From NCBI GenBank assembly GCA_035048495.1, contig CM068547.1:32620502-32684501 (forward strand): a DNA stretch of 64,000 bases. Direction: 5' to 3'. This document shows positions 41,282 through 56,200 of the stretch, in pieces. Both the position numbers and the translations under genes were made by a program. The first letter of the stretch is position 1. The number at the start of each line of letters is the position of its first letter. Origin of the DNA: Euptelea pleiosperma. Taxonomy: Eukaryota > Streptophyta > Magnoliopsida > Ranunculales > Eupteleaceae. Under the pieces are notes generated by a model. It was not told the origin of the DNA. It saw only the letters and a list, made by a program, of their open reading frames with translations, and ran no database searches.

Positions 41282-44200
41282 ATGACCAGTTCATGGAAGC
41301 GATCAGAGCGCGTAATTCTGATTCTTTACGCCCTAGCTTTCTACTTCACTATCGTCCGTCGATCTCTGCATCTTTCCCACGGTAATCTCTTCCCTTTTTC
41401 CTTTTTTTTTTTTTTTCCCATTTAGTTTTACTATTTTTTTTGTTCTGTTTTTCAATATCGAATTCCGCAAATTTAATCAGATTTCACTAGTTTTTCTCTA
41501 ATTTTCGTTGATTCTTCTATAGATCATTATGCGAAACTTTATGGTTTGCGGAGTGGATGGATAGCGGATCGACTCAATGTATGTTCTTCGCCTCGAATAT
41601 CTCATTTCTAATGCTTATTTAAAAGCCCTTTTCTTGTAATCTTCCAAATAGAATTTCTATTCCTCAAACAGTTGCTTGGGAATTCGCAGCAACTTCAACT
41701 TTACTTGTTAATAAATGATCTGTTCATTGTCATTTTGAATCTATCAATATTTGATGGGAATGAGTTCCTGCAATTACAGTTATTCATGAGTTAATTTCTC
41801 AATTTTAAACTATCTCGTTTTGTTTTTTACGAAAACGTTGTTGCTGCTCTCAGCTATCCAATTGTCAATACCAATGAATCAGTTCCTGCTTTTACTATTT
41901 GTTTGTGCAACTAAAGATTATAAATTAATGTTCACGGTACAAATGATGCGAGCGGTTTTAATGCAATCAGTAGCTTATTAAATGTTTGATTATGCGGGAG
42001 GGAAGTGTCTATTCCATGGATTTGTGGTTTCTACATTGTGACTTTGAAGCTTGTTCTAAAGAGAAGGTGAGGAACTCTTGAAGTTAGACTACTTTCATAT
42101 CACGTGAGATGAGCTCCTTGTGCATCATTTGTTGATGAAGCAGATATAATTAAGAACAAATCAAGGGAAATTTTAAATTTCATTTTGGTGGCAGCGATAG
42201 TTATGTAATCCAAACCAAATGGAGTTTTATATCAACTTTTCTTTTCTTATACAGGATGTATCTGATGCCCAATGGAGAAATTTTCGCGGAAACTTACCCA
42301 TTCTTACCCTTGTTTTTGGGATTTTCACACTCGTGGCAAATACCTTGAGGGCACGATATTGCTTAAAAGGGAGAGGGGTCTCCATTGTTTGGTTGTTGAT
42401 TTCTCTGAGTTATTTGTTATATCTACATGGAGCTTGGTATGTATTTTGATCATAACAATTGACGAGACGTCATCTGTTCTAGGTTGGATGTTGTTTTCTT
42501 AACTTTTCTTTAATTAAATTTGCAGTGTCATATTTGTCCTTTCAATTGCTTCAGTTAACTTCCTTCTAGTAAAGGTGCGTCTCTTGCTCATTATGGATTT
42601 ACTATTGTTATTTTGTTTTTTAGCTTCTGCAAAAAGCTTCTCCATTTTGGTTGTATTGTTCATGGTTTTGATTTGCATTTGTTGTCATTGAAAAGCAATA
42701 CTCTATTATGTGTTTCTGCAGATATTTGCGCAATCAAAGTATTTTTCATGTGTACTTTGGATATTCAACATACTTTCCCTCTTGTGCAACCGCATTTACG
42801 AAGGATATTCATTCTCCAAAATTGGGTTAGTGATATAAGCCATCACAATTGGTAATTGTCTGCTCCATATGGTTGGAAACTTGTTGCTCGTAGCCATATA
42901 CTATTGGTTATATATCATTTTTTCGTGATTGTGTTTGCTTGACGTGCACAGGCAACGTTGGGCTTTTTTGGACAACTACCGGGGTACCTTTAGGTGGCAT
43001 ATTTGCTTTAACTTCGGTATTTCTTTAATCTCTTTTTACTGCTTGGGATATTAGTTCCATTCTGATTCTTTAAAGCTTCAGACACATGCAATTATGCGGA
43101 GTCTATATCTCATAGAGTTTTAATTTTGTTACTATCACATCAAATCACTTCTGTACATGACCCGGGACTGTGTTGATTCGATCAAGTAAACTCAGTCTCC
43201 ATCTCGAATGATCCAGGTCCCGAGACCGAGACCTAAAACCATGCCTCTGTAGGCTTACTAAGTTCATACGTAAAAGTCTTTGCACCATGTTAGGACAAAA
43301 TCCAATTTAGCTTTCTTAAGGGTTGTCCTTATTGAATTCTTTGTTATTATTACTGGGGTATTCTTATAGTTTTTGTTTTAGTGACTGTATTGCACTATTT
43401 TTGTCATGTACTATTATCGTTTTTGTTACACATATGCATATTTATTTATTTAGATCAAGTGATATGATTACCTTGCGAAGATTTATAACATTTCTATGTA
43501 ACAATGACATGACACTTTTTGGTTTTTTGTCACGTCGGACATATGGACACGCATGTCGACACATCCTGACTCACGAACCGACACATACCGCTGTGTCACC
43601 CTTTATGTTAATTATTTTTAGTATAAAATTGATTTCTAAACCAAACATAAAGCATGTGATAGTTTGTATAATAAATTAGGGACAAGAGGAGGTGAGAAAG
43701 ATGTCTACAAGCTTACTCGAACAAGAAAGAGAAATACTAGAGATATAGATCATGTTAGATGCATTAAGAGCAATGACCAGAGAGTCTTAGTGAAAGATGA
43801 AGAAATTAAGGAAAGGTGGAAGGCTTATTTTCATAAGTTATTAAATGAGAAAAACATAATGGACATATGACTAGATGGAAATATTAGGGAGAATATAATA
43901 CATACATACTTTTGTAAAATTAGGGTATCAGAGGTGAAAGCGTCTTTAGCTAAGATGAAGACAAGTAGGGCTTTAAAACCAAATGGTATCTCAATAGAGG
44001 TGTGGAAATGCATGAGAGGAATTTGACTGTCTTGGCATATTAAGTTATTTAACAATATCTTGAAGACAAGAAAAATGCTAGATAAATGGAGAAGTTTCGT
44101 AGTGCCTATATACAAGAATAAAAGAGACATACATACTTGCACAAACTACCGTGGCATCAAACTTATGATCCACACTATGAAACTGTGGAAAAGAGCGATA

Positions 44201-47200
44201 GAGCAAAGATTAAGGCAAAAGACAAGGATATCTGAAAACCAAATTTGATTTATGCCGAGAAGGTCGACCATCGAGATAATCTTCTTACTTAGACAAATGA
44301 TGGAAAAGTACTTAGATAATCTTCTTACTCATGCCTGAGGTGTATGTACTCTTTACAAGGGTTTTCCCTTATATGAATCGTCTTTACTTATAAAAAAAGG
44401 ACAAATGATGGAAAAGTTCAGAGAAGAGAGGAAGAATCTCCACATAGTCTTTATTGACTTAGATAAAGAATATGATAGAGTCCTCAGAGAATTAATTCGG
44501 TGGACCTTGGGAAAGAAGGAAGCCCCAAATGGATATATTGACATCATTAAAGGTATGTACGTGGGAGCAAAAACTAGTGTTAGAACAATTGATGGTGAGA
44601 CAAGTGAGTTTTCAATCACAGTAGACTTACACCAAGGATAAACCCTAAGTTCGTACCTATTTGCTTTAGTCATAGATATACTACTCATATCCAAAATGAG
44701 GTCCCATGGTGTTTGTTATTTGTAGATACCATAGTATTAGTTGACAAGACTAGGTTGGAACTCTAGAGGAATGCTTTGGAATCTAAAGGTTTTAAAATAA
44801 GTCGAACCAAGAGTACGTGGAATGCAATTTTAGTAAGGATGCACATAGAGATGATCTGCCAATTAAAATTGACAACCAAGAGATACCTCGATGCGACCAA
44901 TTTCGTTACCTTGGTTCTATTATTTATAAGGAGACATTGATGAGGATGTTTCCCACAGAATTAGAGTGGGATGGCTAAAGTGGAGACGTGCTTCCGGAGT
45001 GTTATGTGATTGATGTGTGCCAATCGAACTAAAAGAAAAATTCTATAAGACGACAATATGATTGACGATGCTTTATGGAGCAAAATGTTGGACAATCAAG
45101 AAACGACATGTTCATAAAATGAGTATAGCCGAGATGAGGATGTTGTGATGAGGATGTTTGGTAAGATAAGGAAAGACAAAATTAGAAATGACCACATTTG
45201 TGAAAATATAGGAGTATCCCCAATGAGTGACAAAATGTGGGAAAGTCGATTGAGATGGCTTTGTCATGTACAGCGAAGACCAATGACAACACCGATGAGG
45301 AGGAGTGTGCAATTCAAAGGGCTTAAAAGGGCGAGGGGAAGGCCAAAATGGACGTGAAGTGAGGTTTTGAGAGGAGATTTCAAGAAACTTGCCTTAACGG
45401 AAGAGAAGGCTTTAGATAGTATTGAATGGAGGAACACGATTCGTGCATCCGACCCCATACCGTTGGGAAAAGGCTTATGATGATGATGATAAAATTGATT
45501 TCTAAAAGAGGGTTGGTGTGTTCCATCCTCCATATAATACTTCTTTTAAACATAGGTATAGTTGTTTGATGGTTTTCCTTTTATAAATCTACTTATATTT
45601 AATATGTTATTGGATAGCTCCGTGGTTTATAGAAATGTTTTATTTTACTTTCATATACTTTTTTCCTTATTTTTATTTTGAAAGAATGTGCTAGCATTTT
45701 TTTTTTTATTATATTTGATCTGGATTCTTTTTTTTCTAGTTATTTTGCGCATGATAAGCTTTGGATATGATTACTACTGGGCGGCACATCGAACTTCTCG
45801 TTTTGACCAAAAGGTATTGATTTATTATCTACTTGTTCAACTCAAACTTTATTTAATTGGGCTTTGCTTAGAATACGCTCTTCACATTGTTTTTTTTTTT
45901 TTTTGATAATTTCATTACATTAAAATTACATGGAATGCTTCCTCTCTGCCTAAACTTGACAACTAAAATGACCTTGCCTTCTCGTTTGAAACCTATCCAG
46001 GCTTGGTGGAAAACTGAACCAAACCCGTTTGGGTTATCCAAACGTTTCTGGTGTTGAGTGTTTGATGAATCCCTTTACGTATCGTTTAAGTAATATTTAG
46101 TTGTTGATTAAGGTCCATTATATACGTGTATAATTAGTCTTGATTGAACATTTCCTGTCTTTACTACTGTTTTGCTTTATAAATTTATCCCCACCTCATC
46201 TCTTTTATTTTTCTATTTTTGTTTTTGTATGTGTTAGGGTGTGGGTTGTAATAATAAACCATCCAAAAAGTAAGAAATGAAACAATCATCAACCTAAATT
46301 GAGGACATCATAATTGCATACGTGCTGTATTTGGTTTAATAAAGAACTCACCTATCTAAACGATATAAGTTCACATTTACAAGCATTGCACATGCCTGTA
46401 GGCATGCATGTGAAAGTTTCTAGTATTGGTACATATTTAGATGTGTATATGCATGGCAGCCATGATTCCTATTACTTGTGCATACCTGTCTCTATTGTAT
46501 TCATATCTCATTTTTACAGAAACATCAGAGGTTTTAGCTCTCTTTCATTTGCTCCGAAGTTTATATCTTGTAAGAACTCTTTGCCGATGCTCTTCCAGAT
46601 GGACTAATTTTTGTTGTAGAGTCTCGTATGCTTGTTGTTACCTGCTTACAGTTAAAATTGCTAATACAAGTGCCTTAGCATAACAAGTGTGCATTATTTG
46701 ATGGGTTTTTCTTATTCGTCATGGAATATGGGATATTTGGAGGTACTTGTGTACCAGAACTCATGTTTTTTCAAAACTTGCAGTAGCACACTGCCCATTT
46801 TAGTTATTGTTTTTTGTTTGCACATGTGCAATTAATTGTTTTAAGGATTTATTGCTAATCTCATTTTGTGCACACCAGTGGCTAATCTTTGCTAATTCTG
46901 GTGGTCACAGAAGCACATTCAATGTTGCGATATTTGTTCTTCAGGAAAGACATGCTACCGACTTTTACAGGTTAGTTGTTACTTCTGCAGAAGGTACAGT
47001 GGACTGTGATTGCTACATAGTAGCATTATGGATTCATTTACGGGTAAAACTTGGTGATTTTAGTGTGATCAAGATACTCGGGAAATTAAACAATCAGTAA
47101 AATAGAACATTAACCGTTCAGTATAAAAGTTTGATCCCATCATGGTGATTTATTGAATTCCAGTAAAAAATTCTGCTTACGGAGATACATTTTAGTTGAG

Positions 47201-50200
47201 TCTTTCCTCATTGAAGCTTGCAAGATGCATTCTGTATTTACTCTTTTTAGCTTGAACTGGGGATCCTAAAGTTCCTGGAGGACATTTTTAAATCAAGAAG
47301 TGATAGTAGGGTTGTATTTAGATTTCATTACGGTTGAAATGTGTTTATATTTGTTGAAATAACGTTTGTTGTGTATTCTTTTATCTTTGTCAGGAGAGAG
47401 GTGTCCAAATTGACAAATTCTCGTTTAGCATGTACCTGTGTTATTTGGTATATGCACCCGTTTACATCGCTGGACCAATTATAAGCTTTAATGCATTTGC
47501 TTCACAGGTCTGCCATGTTCTTTTGGATTATTTTCCTTTCCGAATAGCAGTGTTACATTCAAGTAATCAAGTGTATACCACATATTATTTGACTGAATGA
47601 TTTCTTTGAAAGGCCCTTATTAACTCGTATGTATTATTTGGCATTGAGAAACATTCCAATGGTTATCATTTCACTTGGAGTATTCTAAATATCGAAAATT
47701 GTACTTGTAAGCATTGGAAATTTGCAAGCACACAGACACAAGCAAATCCTATACACATTACAAAAATCGACGTCCGTAGTACTCAAACATGCACGCACAT
47801 GCCTACACACACAATGCATGCTTGCATTTCACACATTGATGGCATCATAGATTCATAAATACGGATACATAAATGAGGGGACGTGAGACATTATTATTTC
47901 TCAAAAGGGTAGATGTGATGCATAGTTGAATAGCTCTATGTTTAATTTATCAATTGGGGTTTATGTTTAAGATGTATTTTTCTTAGAGCTTTGTAGTCAG
48001 AGTGATTCTGATGCTTGTGTTGTTCATTAAGTGTCTAGACTTTTTTTGTCCAATGTCTTCATGTACCAATCTTTAAGCATATACTACTCTACTATTACAT
48101 TAGCTAGAGTTTTTATTCAAAACCTAAGTCCTGAAATACTGATTTATATTACTTATACCCCGCAATTTTTTTTTAAAGTTTTAGACTACAGGTGGCATTC
48201 TAGTCTTTTCTCTTCCAGTGTTCTCTATGCAATTTTCAGGTCCATTCGAGTGTTGATTTCATCAGATCTTGACATATAAGTACTGAATAGATGAACTTTT
48301 CTTTTGCTTGAAACAAAGTACTTTTGAAAATTTGTCTCCATGAAAGTTATATTAATTTTCTGAATTTGTATGTTATTTTGTGGAATAGTGATAATCTAAA
48401 CAATTACACGGACCTTGGGAAAGTGAACACTTTTATTGTTTTAATGCATGTACTGTTAAACATTTTGAATGAAAAGCTCCAGACAGAGATGACTTTAATT
48501 GAGCTAATCCTTGAGCCATTAACTCATTTGGATGGAGTGTTATTACAAACTGTGAGGTCACCATTTATTCTTAGTTTGGTCTACCAAAAAAGGTGCAGAA
48601 TTACAGTTGGCTTTTCATTGTCATTGCTTTTGATGATCTAACGGAGACGAGATTCAATTGCTTTGAATGGGTTTAGATTGTCTGAAGAGAATAAGATAAA
48701 GGAGACTTGTATCTAGAGATTGCTTGACGAGCATGTTGGCAAAGTAAACCTCAAACTAGGGTATAATTTATTGGAGGATTGCCAGAGCTATATTTCAACT
48801 TTGTCAAGTTCCCCTTTCCTTCCCAGCCCAGATTTGGGGTTATTTCTCTCTTCTTCTTTTCTCCCTTAAAAGGTATCAACATACTCGGGTGTCACTATCC
48901 CGCATGAAGTTGTGATCTGCCTGAACATATACAATTGTAACTGTGTTTGCACTCCATATACATACTGCAGTGTACTTGTGAGTTGTGACTAGCAAGACGT
49001 TCATGTTAGCTGTACTAAACTAGAGAGTTGTAAATATATATTATATTTCTTTTGTTAGCAAACTTAGCATTAATTTTTTTCTTTCTGCTACAGCCTTTGT
49101 ACCATCTTTTGACTCTGATACGGCTAACTGTGCCTTGTTATCCATGCTATAAAATAAATTTCTATTTTCTTCAAATCTCTCACATGCATTATGTTACAGT
49201 TGGAGGGATCGATCTGAAGTGTATAATTTTGCATTAAATTGGGAATGTTATGCATTACTTGTATGATTTTTAGGAACGTTATATATTTGCCTTACTAGCG
49301 TGATCTTGCAGTTAGATGTGCCGCAGAAAAATTATTCTGTCAGATCAGTGGCTTGGTATGGTTTCCGATGGGTCCTTAGTCTTCTTCTCATGGAACTAAT
49401 GACACATTTGTTTTATTATAACGCCTTTGTGATCAGGTGAGTTTCTTATGAACTGCATGAGAGGTTATGGAAAATTTCTATCTGGTCTTATTGTTTAAGA
49501 TTTATTTTTTTCACTCTGTTGTTTAGTGGATCGTGGAAACATTTATCTCCTTTGGAGGTCTTCATCATCGGGTATGGGGTAAGTGATAATGTTCAGGTTC
49601 CTCTAGCTTAAATACATTTTGACGCGTAATGGTTTTTCAATCTTGTAGCTATTATTCTTGTGGCAGTTGACTCAGACTTGGTGTTTTTGGATCCTAGACA
49701 ATTACTCTTCCAGAAATTTCTCCTCTAATTTTTGAATAACGTATACAATTGAGTTCAAGATAAATAATATACCAAATATGATTCTGGGGCATTTTATTGG
49801 AGTTTAGTATATGTTATGTCTTTCTATATGTGTATGTGATATTATTTATATACTTACGTTTTTGTGTATGAGAAAGCTATGGACTTGATGCAAAGCATGA
49901 TAATCAAACTTGTTGAAAGTCAAAGTCAACACTGGTCAAGTTGGTTCACTTTGGTTCAAGCAAGATGCTTTTGTGGAGTTTCTAGATGAAAAAGGAGACA
50001 ATTGAAGGAGTTTGTGAAAAGCTTTACGGATAGTAATGTCATCCTGATGTTTCCATCATGATGTCAACACCAACAATTTGAAGGAGATATCTTTTTAGCA
50101 GCTTGAGGGGGAGTGTTGGTTATGTCTTTATTTTCCATGTTTCATTGTAACTTGGGGTACTAGGGGTATTTCTGGTATTTCCTTCTTTCACCTCGTTAAT

Positions 50201-53200
50201 ATAAATATGTGGGAAATCATGCCCCACATGATGCACGATTTCCCCTTCTCCATTATTCTCTCTTCTCTCCTATTTCTCTTCTTCTCTCTCCTCTGTTCTA
50301 CTTTATTTTCCACTTTTACTGATATTATTTAAACCATAGGTATTTGAAGTTTAGAACAGAAATATGAAAACCTTTTACTAGATGTGGGCCAAACTGCCCA
50401 TGAATTAAATCTTTAAGTCATCTTTTCATGTCCATGTGCATTAAAATGGCCTGGATATGTGAAAAACTGGCATGGAAATATCACTTCCGTTTTGGGATTT
50501 AAGGAGCTCTACTTTCTTGATTCGAACTTACAAAAACTCTTAGGTATCTCTTATTATCTTAATCTGCCTATAACTCTTAGGTATCTCTTGTGATTGTAGG
50601 GTTGTAATTGTTGTTTTTCTTTTTTAGGAAATAGAAAATCGAATATGCTGTATCAATCGAAACTATCATGCACTAATTTCATTATTTCAGCTTTTACTTT
50701 TTGCTTTGCTGAATGAAGTTTGTTAACTCGCTCAAAGAAAGGAAGTTGTAAATAACTTCATATTTTCATGGTTTATTGTTTTATAACCATGGCTAGTGTT
50801 CCTCACAGCATTGAGGCTTATTCCTCACAAATTGTGGGTGTGGAGCACCTAATCTCCTTTCAATGTGCGCATTACCTTGACATCTGCTGCTCTTTTCGAT
50901 GTCGTATTCTATGTGGTTATGTTATTTTCTGCATCATTTTCCCTTTTTAATGTGCATCCAATTGCTGTTTATTTTTTTTCTAGGAGTATCCTGTAGCAAA
51001 AACTTGCATTGCATTATAAACTTTTATGCTAACTTGCAAATAAATTTAATGTTTTTATTGTGGCAGGTCCTAAACTTCATGTGGCTAAAGTTTTTTCTGA
51101 TCTGGCGCTACTTCCGATTTTGGTCATTGGTATGTTTGCTGGAGAGTGAATACTTTTTCTTTTTCCTTTTCCTCCTTTTTCCTGAATCGTAGGTAGAGAG
51201 CTCTCCCCTGGATAGACTAAGATCATATCCACTTTTTAGGTTGCAGGGAATTATGCTCGTGTGGAATTATTCTAGTAATAGATTTTTATTAATTGAAGCC
51301 ATTGGCATTAGTTGTTTATTATACTTAGGGGGAAATGTCACATTCATTGACAATCTCATGATTGTAGATTAGCGGCGTTGAGGTTCCTGAGAATATGCCA
51401 AGGTGTATCAATAATTGCTATGACTTGGAAAGCTTTTGGAAAAATTGGCATGCATCCTTTAACAAATGGCTTGTCAGGTGCTGCTTTCAGATTTTTTAGC
51501 AGACCGATTCTCCAATATTCTGGTTATTCACACTAACTCATGTATTATATTGGTAATGCATTTGTTTTAGGTACATGTATATTCCTCTTGGGGGTTCTCA
51601 GAGAAAGCTACTTAATGTGTGGGTTATATTCACATTTGTGGCAATATGGCATGATTTAGAGTGGTACTTTTACTTTTCTTCCTCCTTGCTTTGCTCTTTA
51701 ACTTCAATTGCTTATGATTTAATTGTACATTAGGAGTACAATATTGTTTGATACTGTTCCATCTCTCATCTGACAATGTCTTGCTTTTTTCCATAGGAAG
51801 CTTATTTCGTGGGCGTGGTTAACATGTTTATTCTTTATCCCGGAAATGATAGTGAAATCAAAGGTCACTGCATTTCAGGTGATACAGATTCGTTTTCTGT
51901 TAAGTTCTTTAAAATCTTATAGTTTATTGTTCCCATGATAGTATAATTTTTCGTTGGATAAGCTGACCTATGATAGTATCTTGTGTTAACATTAGCATTT
52001 TATCTTCCACACCAAATTGTGTCCTAACCTTCTCATGAAACATCTTAAAAATGGGAGTTGCTCATCTATAGAATTCATAAGATCGACCCATGTTGTTTTT
52101 AAAACTGTCATCAAGAGAAAAAACATCTAAATCTAGAAGTAGAATTCACAGAGGAAGGCCTTGACATATTAGAGTGCCAAATTCAAAAAGGGATAGACTG
52201 CAACAATATTTCAGCAATTGACATTTTCACATAACATTCAAGATCTCTAACATGAATGAATGAAAGATGATCGGACCAACAAATATAAGTAAGAGAAACA
52301 GGGCTGCCGAGAGTGTCAACGGACACACTCTATTTTCCCTAGATTTGGAATGAAAAATAGATGTTCTACCGTTACATTGATATGGGTATGGGTGTCAAAG
52401 TCCAACACGGGTGCAGTGTCCGATTTGACTAACCGTGCAGAATAGGCCATGGATTCGGTAGTATACTTTAAATAATGTGAAACAAAGTAATTGTTTTTAT
52501 ATACTAATGAAGATAATAGTGGATAATGTGATAGGGTATCTTGTGATATATATCATATACAAGAGAACACATATACAATGTTAGAAAACTACAATTGAAG
52601 GTAGAATTCGTAACTAATGCAGGGGCATTTTCACACCGGGCTCGAGTGGGGCAGCCTGTGTAAATGGGGCACACTCGGGGTGGGGTGGCTCGTGTGATAT
52701 GGGCCAACGAGGGGTCGTGTCGACTGAGAGCCTGGATCTGGGCTACGAGATAAAGAGATTTAATCTCATCAGTCACGGCTTTTGAGAGTATTGGTTAAAT
52801 GTTCCGCTTCAAAGTAGTATAAGAGCGGGAGGTCTCATGTTTAAGTCTTCTCACTGGGGGTGATTACGCAGGAGCATTTTCACACCGTGCTCGAGTGGGG
52901 CAGCCTGCGTAAATGGGGCACACTCGAGGTGGGGTGTCTCGTGTGATATGGGCCAATGAGGGGTCGTGTCGACCGAGAGCCTGGATCCGGGTTATGAGAT
53001 AAAGGGATTTAATCTCACACCCCATCAGTCACGGCTTTTGAGAGTATTGGTTAAATGTTCCGCGTCAAAGTAGTATAAGAATGGGAGATCTCATGTTTAA
53101 GTCTCCTCACTGGGGGTGATTATGCAGGGGCATTTTCGCACCGTGCTGGAGTGGGGCAGCTTGCGTAAATGGGGCACACTCGGGGTGGGGTGTCTCGTGT

Positions 53201-56200
53201 GATATGGGCCCACGAGGGGTCGTGTTGACCGAGAGCCCAGATATGGCTATGAGTTAAAAGGATTTAATCTCACTCCCCTATCAGTCGTGGCTTTTAGGAG
53301 TATTGGTTAAATGTCCTACGTCAAAGTGGTATAAGAGCAGGAGGTTGCGTGTTTGAGTCTTGTCACCGGAGGTGATTAATGCAAGGGAATTTTCACATCG
53401 GGCTTGAGTGGGGCAACCAACATAAATGGGGCACACTCGGGGTGGGGTGGCTCGTGTGATATGGGCTCATGAGGGGCCGTGTCACCCGAGAACCTGGATC
53501 TGGGCTATGAGATGAAGGGATTTAATCTCACGCCTCCATTATTCGCGGCTTTCGGGGGTATTGGTTAAACGTCTTGCGTCAAAGTGGTATCAGAGCGAGA
53601 GGTCGCGTGTTTGAGTCTCGTCACCGGAGGTGATTAATGCAGGGGCATTTTCGCACCTGGGCTCGAGTGGGGCAACATGTGTAAATGGGGTACACTCGGG
53701 ATGGGGTGGCTCGTGTGATATGGGCTCACTGTTGTAATTTGTAAACTAGATTGTCACAAAAAATGTAATATTAACAGAGATAGTTGAGAGATTAGAAAGA
53801 GAAGAAGAAGAATAGGGTTTTGGAGAGAGAATAGAGTGATTGAACTTATTGTTCAATCTCCTCTCAAGTGATATGTATATGATGGGGAAGACCCCTTGTA
53901 CAAGAACAATACTAATCGTGGTGGGTTAAGTGGGGGACCCATGTAACCCACGAACTAAGAAAAGAGAGTTCGTGAGTTAAGTGGGTGGGACCCACACTTA
54001 ACCCCCCAACATAAGGACATATCCTCCCCACATGGGATAGTGGGCATAGCCCACTAAGTGCACCCCCACGTGGGGCCCTCAATCCAACACCCAAGAGGGG
54101 TCGTGTCGATCAAGAACCTGGATCTTGGCTATGAGATAAAGGGATTTAATCTCATGCCCCCATCAGTCGCGGCTTTTGGGGGTATTGGTTAAATGTCCTG
54201 CGTCAATAGCTTATGAAAAATGTTAATGAGTATCATGCACATAAGGAAAGAAAATGAAACAAAATTTGGCAGTGTCACACCAGAATCTATATTGTGTGGG
54301 ACTTTGACACGTGTTTGACAGGGGTGCTTCGCCTGTTTAAAAGAATTCATGTAACATAGAGAAAAATGAACTTTTCTAGGTTCTCTAACTGGTTGGCACC
54401 AATATTTTGTTTTGAACTAGACAATTTCTAAAAAGATGAATGCTCGCCTATTTAAAACATCGGGTAATTACAACAATCAACACGATCACTTGTTCTCGAA
54501 ATAATCTAGGTCCACCGTATGTAGAGATAAAGGATCGGGGTGAAGGTATAGAGAAATTGACTCCTCTCTTAAATCTTGATGAAAATTTTGATAGATGCTT
54601 CTAAAATGCCTAAAAATTACTTTCCATTCGATCACTATCAAGTATCAACCATATTGAAGTACATTGACCTCTTTTTGTGTGGTTGATTGAATGACAAATA
54701 TTTTTTTTTAAGTGTAGAATATATTAAAAGGGCAAAAGCGCCAAAACGAGGATACAAAGACAGCCTAAGAGGTTGAGATGGCCTACAAAGGGCACGCCCC
54801 AAAAACAAAAACACAAACTAGGAAAAATGAACACTGCCTAACTACCTTCCCTAGTACAATTAGAGTCCCATCGGAAAACGAAATCCTCAAAGAAAAGGCC
54901 TTTGCACTCTACAAACACTTTGCACCACAAGAACAATAGGCGCTTGATATTAAGAACGATAATGGCAACCCCATCCTCCTTGTCTTCGAAGACTCTGTGG
55001 TTCCTCTCCTTCCAAAGACCCCAACATATGATTGAATGACATATATCCTTTGCTTTGTTTTATGAAATTGCTTCTAGGGTGAAAAGTGCCATGGCTGGAA
55101 AATATTGGAAAAATCTTCGTAGTTCTATAAAACTTGAGATATTTAGTCAGTAACAACTATGTAAAGACACTTTACCTAGATGTATGATTGCTAACATTGC
55201 GCGTAGAAGATTCCCACAACTTAATTTTTAATTTCACGAGTGGAGTTGGGAGGAATGTTGTGTTCCCTTGATTATGTAGGATTGTAGGAAAATACATTTC
55301 ATGCTTTCAAAGCGAGGTAGGATATTAGACCCATTTAATATGTATTTGGTCTTTTGTTTAGATGGTTCTAATAAAGCAAAATGTACCATGGAGACAATAT
55401 ACTGATTACTTTCTTCATTGGAGATTACCTATGTAATAAGGACACAGACACGTGTGTGTGTCTGACACAGATACGAAGTGTTTGACACGAGGACTTCAGA
55501 AAATCCAATACGTGGACACATCCATACATAGATATTTAAATAGTAACGTAATTGTCAATGGGTCCCATGTAGAAACCTCTTAACCTAACTTTATTGGATG
55601 ATCTCTTCCATTGCAAATTTAGTTAGTTAGGATTATTCAACAACTTGGGTTTTTTGTGTAAAAATCTTCTGGATGGGACCCATTGGTTGGATAGTCTAGA
55701 ATGCACCGACTTTATGATATAAAGATCCTCTTTATAGCTATTTCCACATGTAAAAAAGCTATTTTCATTACATTAGGGTAGATATGAAGACCACAGTGAA
55801 CTTTATATAAACTCCATTAGTCCTTGAGATGTGTGCCATTTCAGGTATATTTTTTTGTTATTTTTGATAGACAAGCAATATTTAGGCAGGACCCTTGGAT
55901 ATGGTAGACTATAAACTGGCCGGGTTGGGTGCAGGTGTCAAAAATTGTTGAAGTTAAATAACTACAGCCCTTCATATAGGATCCAAACTGTGTAACCCTC
56001 TAGATCACAGACCCTATTGTGGACCCAGGTACACTTTAACAGCTCTTTTCATGTTGACGGCTGTTGTCATATATACGAGATAAAATCAATGCAAGTAAAA
56101 AATGACAGCTGCTTATACAAATAAAAATGACAGCTGTATTGCTTATCCAAAAAAAGGACAGCTGTATCGAATGAATTAATATTTTCTTGGCAACAGCTAT

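Noticed and set aside
53585..53596. A genuine LTR element start (PBS) in the tandem array
   Set aside because: The sequence matches a primer-binding site, but no LTR ends immediately before it; the motif is part of a satellite-like unit.
52618..53729. CRISPR-like array
   Set aside because: Units of about 255 bp are repeats throughout, without short repeats separated by unique spacers, and the genome is a plant's.
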